Shown here piece after piece: positions 33,496 through 45,400 of a stretch of DNA of 64,000 nt. Source of the stretch: Aurelia coerulea. Taxonomy: Eukaryota; Cnidaria; Scyphozoa; Semaeostomeae; Ulmaridae. The stretch spans positions 4,768,743 to 4,832,742 of the forward strand of contig CM076962.1 in assembly GCA_039566865.1 (NCBI GenBank), written 5' to 3'. Both the position numbers and the translations under genes were made by a program. The notes beneath the pieces were generated by a model. That model ran no database searches. It was not told the origin of the DNA and worked only from the letters and a program-made list of their open reading frames with translations. The first letter of the stretch is position 1; the number at the start of each line of letters is the position of its first letter.

Positions 33496-33915
33496 CAGGG
33501 ACGTAGGAAGCATCTCAAACTTTGTAACGGGGAACAAGGTTACAAATTCATGAGACAATAACAAGACGGTGTTATGTGACGATAATCACGATACTGACTA
33601 AAGAATTTACATTATCAACACCTTAAATACAGATTTATTACCGGAAGCAATTACCTACAATAAAATGGAAGGAGGAAGAAAAAGAAAGTCCATACATTAG
33701 AATTAACGTGATAGAGAGGCTGTTAGTGACGTACTTGTAGTTACATGTAGTCCTACTACAACTTGGGGGGGGGAGAGAGCACAACACTTCAAGGGCACTT
33801 TTTTCATATTGCTGAAGGGGCACTTTCTGAAAATAAAATGGGCACTTCTTTGTTCGTTGCAAAATCTTGGGAGGGGGGCACGTGCCCCCAGTGCCCCACG
33901 TTTCCTACGTCTCTG
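33496..33915. mobile_element. hAT-like MITE family K upstream of the P450
   Basis: The ends CAGGGACGTAGGAAG and TTTCCTACGTCTCTG are inverted. The flanks TTTGGTAT and CTTGGCAT agree at 6 of 8 positions. The right part has GGGGGGCACGTGCCCCC. It starts about 410 bp upstream of the P450 start codon. Confidence 0.75.
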
Positions 33916-33971
33916 CTTGGCATATTCACCGAATTCGACTGCCTTTCTTCAAGCCCAAGATCGAGGATGAT

Positions 33972-34120
33972 GGTGAAAGTAGGTGAAGTTGCGATTTTAG
34001 CGCCAGTGCTTGGATCGCACCAGTAGAGCAACCTAATCGAGTTTACGACCCCTTGTCATGATCCTCAAGTGGTGGGGCTCTACCTGGGATCGAACCAGGG
34101 TCAAGTTGTTCCTTGTCCTT
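33972..34120 (-). mobile_element. tRNA-derived SINE, copy 3 (truncated)
   Basis: On the minus strand it has the B-box-like GGTTCGATCCC and the SINE body, including GGGGTCGTAAACTCGATTAG and GCGCTAAAATCGCAACTTC. The A-box side is missing. Confidence 0.75.
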
Positions 34121-35275
34121 GTGTCACGATACCCCCTTTTTCCTCATTCATATTTAATTTTCTTCTCCTTGATTTACTCATTCGTCATTAACATATTTTA
34201 CTTCTTTGATCTTTATGCCGCTTTTCCGTCTCAGCTCATGACTAACTTTTATTGCATCGTTTCAGTACTACTTGCGTCTTTCCCTGACTCTTACTCCTTT
34301 TCGGTATTTACTTTTGGTAACGAAGTAGTTGTTATTCTTGTTTCATCTGCATATCCTCTTCTGTATTTCACATTGTTATGAACAAGTGCTCTTGAAGTGC
34401 TGTGCCGGGCCCTGGCCATCATCAAAATACAAGGACGTCATGAAATAGCAAGTTTCATCATCTAAAACAAGATCCAGGGCCCTATCAGCAAAGTTTCAGT
34501 TTTACTTGCAAAGCAAATGAAGACTTCTTCTGACGGCTCTTTGTTAACTGTTCATGAGACGTGTGTGAGCTAACCACAAGCAACTGAAAATCTTAAGACA
34601 GAGAGCTAGATGCAGTAGATAGAGAGCTAGAGTTCCAGAGACAGAGAGCTAAATGCAGTCTTCTCGCTGGTATCAATGATGTACTCGTAGCCTGCGCACA
34701 GAACAGGTTCTGTAACCTTTCCTCCACCGCAAACAGTGAAGTCTGTGCGCAGGCTACGTACTCGAAGCTTACTGATATTCTGAGCTTTCCGAAATCAATA
34801 TATGTTGCAACTTCTTCTATACATAAATTTCTAGCTGTTAACGTAGTTAAGTGATTGCAGCTTCAAGCAAGATTGAAAAATCTGTCTTGCGCGCAATCTA
34901 TGTGAAACAATAGCCTATTGTTTGAGAAAAATAAATTTTTTCAAATAGACCTTCAAAAGAATCGGGATCGAGCAACATTTCTATACAAGACGTTCGACTG
35001 AATAGTGTCAGAGCTTCTATCACTATTGTGCACACAAAATTTATCAAAATATCTTTCGATACAGATACTTTTTTAGGGAGTACCCCCGGACCCCCCAAGT
35101 TTTTGGCTCGCTTCGCTCGCCTTTGGTTTCGATTGCCCTTACGTTCCTAGTCGCCCCCTTGCCCTACCATCGCTCCGGCGTCCCTGTTTAGTCTCGACAA
35201 CTGTATTGGTCTATCTTGCAGCACATTATCTTACTCAGTGGCTTTCCATCCCTCAGTGATATGTATTGTATAGTT
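34121..35275. other. P450 upstream region; small inverted repeat only
   Basis: The only structure I see is GTAGCCTGCGCACAGA (about 34689) facing TCTGTGCGCAGGCTAC (about 34741), a 70-bp hairpin element. No exon is supported. Confidence 0.5.
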
Positions 35276-35279
35276 TTAA

Positions 35280-36137
35280 CCCTAGTTTTAACCGGGTAAA
35301 AAAAGTGATTTTCTACCCCTGTTTTTCTCCGCAACTATAACAGCTATGACAATGAAACTTGCACTGTGTCATGATTGAACAAAGGATAATCTAAAAATAG
35401 CATCTATCAATCAGTAGTCACGTGATTGGTTGCTAGGTAACCAAAAACAATGCAAATTTTGTGAAAATCGAGCTATTTGCAAAAAAGGGCCAATTATTAG
35501 CAAATAGCTTGATAAAATTGGCAAAAAACCATCCAAATACCTGCTTGACACCGTTAATTTGTTGTTGCATATGGTTTTATACGGATATTTGTGGTTTCTA
35601 ATAAATTAACTAATTAAATATTGAAAATTTGATTCAATGCAAAATTGTTTGCTCAATAATTATGATTTAAAACCATTAATTTCGCATATTATTGATGAAA
35701 TCAAGTACCTTCATCGATATTCGAGGTAATTGCATCAGTTTTGCATGCAAAAATTACTCATTCATTAGGAATATGACGTCATAAAGATTGATGACGTCAT
35801 AGAAATAATAAAGTGCTGATGTCAGCAAATATGAATAAATTATATATCAAATGAAAGCACTCTTTGAGGCGAATCGAATGGTATATATATTGTTGAGATT
35901 TACTAACAAAGAAAGAAATTAGAGCCGTTTTAAAGAATTTCTTTGTGACCACTCTCCAAATATGGGCATGTGGTAGTCACGTGGTCCAGCAATAGGTCTT
36001 GAAATTTCTATTTTCTGATTGCCAACTAAATTTTAGGAAAAGTCAAGGCGTTTCAACATTGTAGGTAGCATCGTTTGGGAGCTATTTAAACAAATCTGAC
36101 AGGGGGGCGAAAAAGCCCCCCCCCGGTTAAAATAGGG
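35280..36137. mobile_element. piggyBac-like MITE 1 (TTAA target)
   Basis: The ends CCCTAGTTTTAACCGGG and CCCGGTTAAAATAGGG are inverted, with TTAA on both sides (35276 and 36138). CCC(T/A) termini with a TTAA target are characteristic of piggyBac-type elements. There is no transposase frame. Confidence 0.85.
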
Positions 36138-36141
36138 TTAA

Positions 36142-36883
36142 CCCTATCTGGACCGGGCTTTTTTGAGCATCCTCAGGCCGAGGGGGGGGGGGCTAAATTG
36201 GCCCCCCCCTCAGAACTCCGAATTGACAAGGGCTAGAAAGATGAAATTTGGTCATAATATGTAACTTAATGTGAAACGTCCGAATATCTAATTTATTTTA
36301 CTCTATTGTTGTATTTTCGATGACGTCATCAATTTTCTTTGTTTTGGCCAAAAACGTACTCTTACAGATTTAACCGTAAAAAGTTTCTTACGAGAAATAT
36401 TATACTTCTTATAACTTTAATTAAGAGATAAAATATCTAAGTTTCTGAAAAACATAATTTTTGAAAAAATTATGAAATTTATAAACTTATATTTATTACC
36501 TAAATTCATTAGATATATGACGTCATGAATGACGCAGTTCAAAAGAGAAACTAAAAATATAGTTTATTTCCATATTTTCTTATTGATTTATGGTTGCCCT
36601 GAAAATTTCATCCATTTATCTCACTTCTGTCAAGAATTATCTTAGTTTGAAGTTATAAAGAGTTTGAACGTAAAACAAACAAGATATTATAACTACTCTC
36701 TGAAAAAATTGTTATATTTCCAAAAATATATGACATATCTTGTAGAAATTTGGGTGAAAGATGCAAAAAATATAGTTAGGAAAAAATCACGAAAAATAAT
36801 TAACTTAGAAATTATCATAAAAAAGATACCCAGAAAAAACTGGTAGGGGGGCTATTTTAGCCCCCCCCCCGGTCCAGATAGGG
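36142..36883. mobile_element. piggyBac-like MITE 2 (TTAA target)
   Basis: The ends CCCTATCTGGACCGGGC and CCCGGTCCAGATAGGG are inverted, with TTAA at 36138 and 36884. It begins at the very TTAA that ends the previous element. Both ends contain C9 or G-rich runs next to the inverted repeat. Confidence 0.88.
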
Positions 36884-36887
36884 TTAA

Positions 36888-37318
36888 TGGAATTCATAAA
36901 GAATCTTCGTTCCTATTGGCCAAATCAAGATAAAAACTGTCTGCCCTAGGCTAAAATCACACCAGCTATCAAGATGCAAGTTGTTGTGGACCAGTTATCA
37001 TTTCATGTTCTTTCAAGGAGGTTTTAGTCAAAATGAAACAAAGAAGAAATTATGTATTGATCTGCGATCCCTCTTATTAATTATAACACATCTCTACTGC
37101 TTCGCAAAATGTGCTAAATAATACATTCTACGTGAAACTGAAGATCGTTAAAATACGCAATACTTTTGCATTCAATAATTTTGATATTTACATGACTTCT
37201 AAATAAAAGCATATTTACAAATTTATACATCAGAACCCCACATAAAATCCCAAAGCAGAATTTCATTTATAACTCCTTCTAAAAATCTTGCCGCGAAGTC
37301 TTCTTTGCATCATTTATA
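36888..37318. other. No feature recognised
   Basis: AT-rich intergenic sequence. Confidence 0.35.
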
Positions 37319-37590
37319 CACCCCCCTCCCCAGCTAACGTCGGACATTAAAAATGCAGCGGGGAAAATGTTGAAAGTATACATTTTCGATGGGGATTACA
37401 ACTATCATGACGGGGGAAAGGAAAAATTTCGGCAATCATCTATGGAACTTGCATAATTTTTGACGGGGAAAGAAAAATTTCAACGGTGAAATAACAGAAA
37501 CTCCAATATAGCGGGGAAACAAATTTTCTTGGCGGGTCATCCTTTTACCTTGGCGGGGCATCGTTTTAGCGGGGTTGTTACTAGGGGGGC
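37319..37590. repeat. GCGGGGAAA-rich element
   Basis: CACCCCCCTCCCC at the left faces GGGGGGCGGGGTG at the right. The interior has GCGGGG or similar motifs at about 37360, 37391, 37412, 37464, 37513, 37534, 37554 and 37571. The design is like the lattice elements but with irregular 17-31 nt steps, and I could not confirm a target duplication. Confidence 0.55.
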
Positions 37591-38689
37591 GGGGTGTATT
37601 CAAGCAGAGTTACAATCCCTCTTTGATCAAATGATATTGCCACACCCAGCGACGTCAGAAAGCGGACAAATATGCCCTGTAAGGTACCTAGTGTGTAGAT
37701 TTTCTAAATTGATTTGAGATATTTAATGGAGAAACAGAGGTTAGTTTCAGTCTTAAATGAGAGCATAGGCCCCTCACTTGAAAGCTAACGGACGCAACCA
37801 ACCGTGCATGATTCGCTCCTATCATAGTAAATATGCTCCGATTTGTTCGTTTCTATTTAAACATCTCAAATTTCACAGCTTAGATTAAAACGTGGCAGGT
37901 TTCCCGCAATAGCAGAAGTTCTTTTCATGATTCGTAGCTCAGAAAAACTAGACTGCACAATCATGCACAAGAACATTTCGTGTTCGATTCAGATACAAAT
38001 CTTTCCACTACATCAGTTGTTTAGCTATAAGAAAATTAGACAAGTTTTAAAACAGGTTGAGAAGTCTATTTTCTATTGGCTTTCAAGAGCAGACTTTCCG
38101 AGCATATTAATCTGCAGAGTTGTATCTATCGTCTAAAAATCAGCAATCAAGAGGAATGGCCGAACTTCTTGGAGGACAATATGACTGATCGTTGTTGGCG
38201 CTCGTTTTTCCTTGATGATTTTACCAAGGCAAACGAGAAAACAGTAGTTTCTACGAAACTGAACTTTGACTTTATACGTTTTATTAGTGAATTTTGACTT
38301 TATTAGAGAAATGATCTTTTTTAGAACTTGCAGTTCTTCGGCGTGGTCTGCTTAAAAAGATGGTGAGCGGTAACAGTTTAAGTCTTGAAAGCTCTTAGAT
38401 AGCGTGATCCAAAGTGGCTCTTCTGGACAGCCTTTGAGTTTGTCCCTTGATAGAAATCTCACCATTTTCTATGTTGGCAAATGTTGAAACCCCCTCTTTT
38501 CCCCTACAGTACGGTACAGGCCTTGCACACATTAACATGATAAGAATTCTTTACAATATGATAAGAATTCTTGAGCCATATGAAAGACTGTAAATGTTTC
38601 TAAAACGAAATTCTTAGGAATGAAACCTATGTTAATGAGTACGTTTTAATGAATGTAAGGCCTGCACTGTATGACTCATAAATCTACAA
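37591..38689. other. No feature recognised
   Basis: Intergenic sequence 3' of the unrecognised gene. A short CATATGATAAGAATTCTT-like direct repeat occurs near 38540-38575. Confidence 0.35.
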
Positions 38690-38951
38690 TCATAGACGCA
38701 TTGCTAGCTCATCTAACATATTAGGGTAATTTCTCTCTAGCTGTATAGCAGGTAACTCAATGGTATTTCCTCCACTTGGTAATTTGATAACTGCAAACCT
38801 TTTCACCCCATCTGTTGGTAAATTGTTCCCATTAGTTCCAATGGATAACTGTGGGAAAAGTGTGTCTGACAGGGCATCAACCATGTAGGGATCATCTTTG
38901 TGCTTGGGTGGCCGAATCTGAATTTGATTGTCATTCACAATTTTCTTTGGT
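38690..38951 (-). CDS. unrecognised gene, exon 3 with stop
   Basis: The acceptor is TTTTTCACCAG. The phase-2 entry completes an Arg codon, followed by PKKIVNDNQIQIRPPKHKDD. It ends PNMLDELAMRL and TGA at 38692-38690. Confidence 0.72.
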
Positions 38952-41099
38952 CTGGTGAAAAAAGTAAGGGATAACAGTTACATAAGTAAGTAAGTTCAAC
39001 AAATTAAAATTCAACAAATAGGAACAGCACAATGACTTTAATCAATTCTCATCAAATGGCTCATATTTTATGTGAAGTGAAAAAACTATAGGTCTGCAGT
39101 GGGAAAGTGGGAAGGCTGGGGGTAAAGGGTAGTGTTGATTACTGGAAAACAATATACCCCAAGCCTATAAATCAACATTTACTATATATCAAAAGGTTAG
39201 TTAGAGCAGTTAGCTTGAGAAAACTTCATCCAACTTTTCACTTTACCCATTTTACCCCAAACTTACCCAGTTTACTCCCAAACTTACGCATTTTACCCCA
39301 GTAGACGGTATTCTAAAAGATTCTGCAATAGATCTGTTTTCTTACCTTCCTCTCCTTACGATCAGCCTCTCATCCACATGTTTCTCAAATTTATAAAACA
39401 GACTATTTAGCAGTTCAGTGTCTGGAGGAGCTGTCATGTAACGTGATGACCTCTTTTCTCTTTCTTTATTAGACGATCTTTCTTCAGGGGGTGTCACTGG
39501 ACGTATTTCTGTCATATCCTCAGTATTGTTATTCTCTGATGAGAACAAAGGGGGTAGAACAGAGTACGTATTTCCTTGAAAAGAATTTGTCTGAATTGTT
39601 GAAGGTTGTTGCCAAAATGATTCTGGTAGGGCTCTTTTGCACATTGGTAAGGGCTCTACAAGAAAAATTGGATTATGGTATCAAACAAACAAAATAGTAA
39701 ACAATTTTCAGCCAGTCTAGTTCAGTGGATGTTGGCTTGAGTTATGTTTCTTTTGCAGTAATTATATAGTTTGCATTTTTTTTCAGGACAACTCTCCATA
39801 ATGTGAAGCAAGTCTAACTTAAAAGATAAAAATTAGAATTAAAATGGATGGTTGCAGTTGCTTACACCTAAGAATTAAGTAGACCTCCTTTCGGGTGCAC
39901 TGCACACAAAAAAAGCAATTGGGTACTCAAAGCAGCCAATAGATTATCAACGGAAAACTCTTTCTGCACATGCAAGATCTTGGTGATGCCCTACCTTCCA
40001 TACTGGAAAATTAAAAGGAATTTTCTAATAGAGCTACGCCCAATTTTCAGTAATTATCTGCAGCAAACTCCTCCCTATTGAGATACAAGGGTTGTCTAAA
40101 TGTCATCATACAATTTGAGTGAAGTGTTTTTTACTGCCCCCCCCCCCCACAGTGGGAAGTTTTTCTTGAGCTGGTTGTCAAAAGGGTATTTTGTTAGATT
40201 AGGTTGCTATTTCACTGTTTTTCAGTTTCTTATGATTTGGAACATAATTTCTTCACAGATTAGAGACAGCTATCATCAGGAGGGAAAATTCTGGAGCTGA
40301 GGCAAAAAAATTGGCTGCAGTCACACTACTGTATTTCCCATTGTAATGTGAATTGCTTCATTTCTTTCAATTTATTTTTGTCACCAAAAGGCATGGTAAT
40401 ATAATGGTACAATGACTGCCAGTCACACAGTGATATGATTGATCATGTGACAACTGAGCAAGGCTGCAATTGGTTTATTCTCCAAAATGATGCTAAAATA
40501 TAGATCAGTACCTTATTTTGCCCGCTGTTTTGTATCTGATAATTTTCTCATGGAAACAGCTCTCGGGACCAATGTGCCGTATGTGAAATGAAAATGTGAT
40601 CACATATCATCACAGCTTAGTTAACCTGTTGTTTTGAAAAGATACAACGAGGTAAAAATGCCTACTGTGACCGCAGCCAAATTTCTTGCAGAGCACAACC
40701 GACTCCAAACACCCCAAACTGATGAAAGTCACATGACCCCCCTCCCCTCGGGTTTGCCTCACACTATTTATGCGATAACTTTTGAAACATACCTTTACGA
40801 GGCTTTGGTATGTTCCGTGGATTTGATAGTTCATTAAAAAGTTTACCACCAGAAGATTTCCCACTTGGAGATTTCAGTCCATTTAATAATTTCTTTTTTC
40901 TCCAAAGCCGAGCTGCATCTCGATTGCAGCCAGGTCTACTCACTGGCTTACCAGAGGGTTTAACTGGATGTCTATATTTTACCGACTTTTCGTCCAAGAT
41001 TTCTTCCTTTTCCGTTAATACTGGCTCTGTTATATTACTGGGGAGTTCATCAATAATTTTCTGGTCCTCCATGGTGGGGCTCTGCTGTGTGTGAGGCAT
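38690..41099 (-). CDS. Unrecognised 292-aa protein, three exons
   Basis: Exons 41099-40793, 39655-39346 and 38951-38690 join in consistent phase (1, then 2) with GT-AG borders, giving 879 nt including TGA. The protein is polar and has no signal or membrane segment. Notable pieces are NRDAARLWRKKKLLNGL, NPRNIPKPRKE, RALPESFWQQP, VTPPEERSSNKEREKRSSRY, LLNSLFYKFEKHVDERL and the C-terminal LERNYPNMLDELAMRL. I do not recognise a family. The frame stays open upstream of the ATG (GGIGLPGLPIPNRRLL) as far as a possible acceptor, so a further 5' exon is possible. It is divergent from NOP2, and the two may share a promoter region. Confidence 0.7.
39346..39655 (-). CDS. unrecognised gene, exon 2
   Basis: The acceptor is TTCTTGTAG and the donor is GGAAG/GTAAGA. 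It encodes PLPMCKRALPESFWQQP through DERLIVRRG. Both junction phases match the neighbouring exons. Confidence 0.72.
40793..41099 (-). CDS. unrecognised gene, exon 1
   Basis: It opens MPHTQQSPTMEDQ and ends at donor AAAG/GTATGT in phase 1. The open frame continues about 48 nt upstream of the ATG to a potential CTACCTCAG acceptor, so the true start is uncertain. Confidence 0.65.
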
Positions 41100-42321
41100 C
41101 AAAAGTCGTCTGTTTGGTATGGGTAGGCCGGGGAGGCCAATCCCACCTTCTGGCTGAGGTAGATTGCTTCTATATAGCCATCAGCAAGTACTTTTGGATC
41201 AAAACAGCCTCCCGGGGAATACTTGATAATTCTCTCACTTGAAAATCAACTGGTAACCATGAATAAATCTGAAGTAAATGTGATCCTGTCCCGATTTCTT
41301 TCTGGGCAATGTCCAAGTCAAACACAACTCTTGATCTCTCGTCCTGATCTGAATGGGCCTAAAAAGTTTGACCACGATTTCCACACATTTTCTCCAAGGG
41401 TCTTCATAGAATCGACAACGTAATGCAAAAATCTACAAATTCAACAAATATTAACGACGATTGGACTCGAAACCAAGGAGAGATCCAATTTTTTTCCTTT
41501 CCCTTCCACGTTCGCACTGCTGTTTTGCTGCTGTATCCATAGCGCGGGAAAACATTACTTCCTGAATTGAGCAATCTGATTGGTTAATAATGATGTAATG
41601 ATTAAAATAAAAGCGGCTTATGAGTTGTTGGATTACTCATATTTTCCGTTCCAGTCCCCCTCGGACAGTATTTTCTTCTTTGAAAAAAGACTGCATTTTG
41701 AAAAATGTATGTATATCACCAAGTTCTAGGCAACATAACATACCCACCCTTTTGATGAAGGGGTGCTTCAGTTCCTAAAAGGCGTACGAAATTTATGAGA
41801 ACCAAAGATTTTTGATGGGAAGAGATTTCTCAATACAGTAAGAGGAAGGAATTTTCACCAAAAGTGTACTCAATTTCTAGGGAGAGATATGCCCCATTGG
41901 AAAATGATAATATCATACCATCTTGTATTTCTGCTATGCTTCATATGGATGTATTTGTGTATTGGCATTTACATATTAACATACACACACAGTTGCTATT
42001 GGTTTTTCACATTGTGCGTGTGGCGGTGTTTCTGCCTTCAAATTTATCATAGATGAATTTATATCGCCTGCGTGCAGACCCAATATTCTGAAGAAGGAAG
42101 GCTAAATTTATATAGCTACCCCGCGATATCCCCCAACTTCATAACGTGAATCATTGATTGACTGGTTACGTATGATTTGGATCTTCAAAATCATTGATTT
42201 CTGATTTGGAAACGAATGCACGGTTACGAGGCTACATGTGGTGAAAGTTGTTGGGCCTAAGTTTCCATTCAGATCAAATCGAAGTAGCAAGAAAGAGTTG
42301 TACTGGGGATACAGCAACAAT
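41100..42321. promoter_or_regulatory. Divergent intergenic region between unrecognised gene and NOP2
   Basis: The two start codons face away from each other 1.2 kb apart, so the interval probably holds both promoters. I see no mobile element with clear ends here and no convincing TATA box at a supported position. Confidence 0.4.
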
Positions 42322-42418
42322 ATGGGTCGCAAATCATGGGCAGATTTGAAAAAGAAAGGTCCAGGAAAAAAGGCAAAGAAACAGCCACCACCAGAAGACA
42401 ACCTTCCACCAAGTTTAC
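42322..42418 (+). CDS. NOP2: NOP2 exon 1 (start)
   Basis: The ATG is followed by GRKSWADLKKKGPGKKAKK, the typical basic nucleolar N-terminus. The donor is TTAC/GTGAGT, phase 1. An upstream in-frame ATG at 42238 would add 28 residues with no resemblance to the family, so the start at MGRK is preferred. Confidence 0.9.
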
Positions 42419-45400
42419 GTGAGTTTTTATCACGACACACTGACTGCGCACAATGACAATGCAGTGTGTGGTGGACACCACACCACACACAGCACAGATC
42501 AGTTTGTTTTTTGGGCATGATGGTGATCAACCATATTCGATATTATCCATTATAAACAAGCAAAGAGAAACCAACCGGCGACGGACCGCATTTATTTGTG
42601 TACTTTAATAATGTATCTGGTAGTTTTTTCTTCTTTTTCGTAATACTTAAGATTTTTTAGTAGAGCTTGTGAGGCCCTGAACACATGGCGGTATGGTTAT
42701 CCAGGATAACAATTTCTATTTCTTCAGGTGGTGGCATCATCACATGTCTTTCATCATGTCTATGGACATCCATACCAAAACAACTACTGACTTACGAAGG
42801 TGTTGTGGCGCAGTGGTGTAATCCTCTGACACTGCAGCCCATAGGCGTAGGAGATAGGGGGCTAGGGGGGGCTGCAGCCCCCCTAACGTCAGAAAAATTT
42901 GCAAAAATCAGCCATAATCGGGCAGAAATCCGCCTCAAGTTGGGCAAAATTTTCTCAAACAATGGATTTTTTGTTGGGCAGCCCCCCCAAATTTTATCTT
43001 CCCCTACGCCCATGCTGCAGCCAGAACAGTCAGGTGGACTGGGTTCGATCCCAGGTAGAGCCCCATCACTTCAGCGTCATGACAAGGGGTCGCGGACTCG
43101 ATTAGGCCTATTCTACTTCTGCGATCCCAGCGCTTGGCGCTAAAAATCGCAACTTCACCTTCACTTACAGTTGCATTTGCAAACATTGAAAGTTGAATCG
43201 ATTCAAATTCGAAAGTGGAATTGTTTTTATTATTCAAGGAGTCCCTTCTTGCATTCCAACCAATAATACCAATAATATGATAAGATATGGATTTCCATGA
43301 GAAACAAAAAATAACAAAACCTTAAAGCTTTTAAATCAGAAATTGAATTCAAATCAATTGCAAGAAATGAATAAAAACGACTGAGATCTGAATAAACATA
43401 ATAATGTGACAAGGAGTTGCAGACTCAGTTCTTGAATAGCTACATCTGCAATCCTAGCTTTTGGTGCTGAAAACCAAAACCACAGGTTTATGATAATTTA
43501 CAAAATCTTTTTCAATGTGTCCAATACACATTTATAGAAACTGCCAAATACATGGTAAACAATTAATCTAAGCAACTTGAGTCAAATCAGAAGCTTTTAG
43601 AAAAACTTCACAAATTATCAATTGGGCCCCCTAAATGATAATTTGCGAAGTTTTTTAAAAGCAGCACAGAAATGTATCTATAGAACATCATAGAACATGT
43701 CTAATCACCACCAAATCCACTCTTATCAACTACAGGCAGCAATTTTCAAAGTTCTTTTAAAATACCATTAAATGTGTCTGATACTTGATTTTGTTGTTTC
43801 TTGTCACAAAGACAGTACTAAGGCAAGCCAATTGCAGTGCAAATAAAGTAGCTTGCATACATTTGCCTGTTGTTTTGAACCATTTTATGTTTGGGCCTAA
43901 AGCACATGGTGATTTCAAGTCTCTTCATAAACACAAGTAAAGCCCACTTGAAAGGGTGGATTTGGTGCTGATTAGATGTGTTCTACGATGTTCTATCCCC
44001 AGGTTCCTGACCATTTCTGTGCTGTTGTTAAATTATCAATTAGGGGGCCCATTGATGATTTGTGAAGTTTTTCTGAAAGTTTCCTATTCAACTCAATTTG
44101 CTTAAATTAGTTCTTTACCATGTTTTTGACAGTTTCTATATGTGTATTAGATAAACTGAAAACCCCCGTAAATTATCATAAACCAAACTACGCCTCACAT
44201 TACCTCACTTTATTTATTTAACAGGAGGTCCTCTTTAAATATTTTGGTAACCTGTTGAATTTAGGCATTCTTTTGTTATTACAGTTGATTCAGACAAGAA
44301 ACTTGGAAATAAGAAGAAGGCACTGAAAAGGTTAGATGTTTTGAAATTTACTGATGGATTTGGGCTGTTGACCCTGTCTGACCTGGGGGGAGGCGGATTC
44401 CGCCCTCCCTGGTATAGTTTTGTTTGCACGTTTTTCCTTGTATGTAGAAGGCCCCTGAGATTTTGTAAGTTTAACTTTGTATCATAGATCAATAAAATTG
44501 TAACAATTTGGACATTTTATTTTTAGCCTTGTATCCATGGTTATCAATTTGTCATACCACACTCTATGATAAACATACTTTGTATCTCTCTTAATCAAAT
44601 TTAATTGGTCCAATTGAGTCTAAATTATGAATTAATCTATGTTTTATTATCTCTATGTTTCATTTCTTTATGAAAAATTGATGGCTAATTATGTTCGGTG
44701 CAATTGATATTTAGGGCAATAAGTGATATTCGGGGCAATAAGTGATATTTGGCACAATAGTGAATAAATGATATTCCGGGCAATAAGTGATATTTGGCAC
44801 AATAGTCAATAAATGATATTCCGGGCAATAAGTGATATTTGGCACAATAGTGAATAAATGATATTCCGGGCAATAAGTGCGCCACAATAAGTGATATTTG
44901 GGGCAATAAGTGATATCTGGCACAATAAGTGATATTTGTTGATGTTGATGTTGTTTTATATATTTTTAAGGCTAAACCAAGTTGATAAAAAGAGCAAGAA
45001 AGATGTTCCTAGCAAAAATAAAGAGAAAAAAGAAAATGTTCCTGACAACAAAGCTGGTAAGTTTTAAGTCACTGTAGTACTTCATGTTTTTCTAAGTCTA
45101 CTCAAAAGTTACGGTGATTGATCAACTTTCCATGTTAGCTGGTAGATAGGTCAGGCCTGGCCATTTAAGGTGGGCGATCGCCTGCCCGCCTCCACACTCG
45201 CCTCGAGTTGGAGAGGGGAGCTATTCATCACCCGCCTCCACGTCAGTTCACCTGGGAACCGCCCGCCTTAGGCTTTCATCCATTACTCATCACACCTCAT
45301 TACCTCTTGAAGTAAAACTAGAATATTGAGAGGAAGTTAATTGTTAACTGTAAATCCTTAACTACTTGACAAGTCACGCGAAAAACAAATGACACATTCT

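Noticed and set aside
41148..41225. Extra 5' exon of the unrecognised gene (frame with SPGGCFDPKVLADGYIEAIY)
   Set aside because: The frame looks protein-like but ends in a stop overlapping the next frame, and the only donor (AAG/GTGGGA) is weak. Left as a possibility only.
42806..43052. A tRNA gene interrupted by an intron
   Set aside because: The interruption is a hAT-like MITE with an 8-bp duplication, and the same head occurs with a SINE body in other copies.
44685..44923. Repetitive minus-strand open frames with NITYCPEYHL repeats
   Set aside because: They arise from a 45-bp intronic minisatellite whose unit is a multiple of three. There is no start context or splice support.
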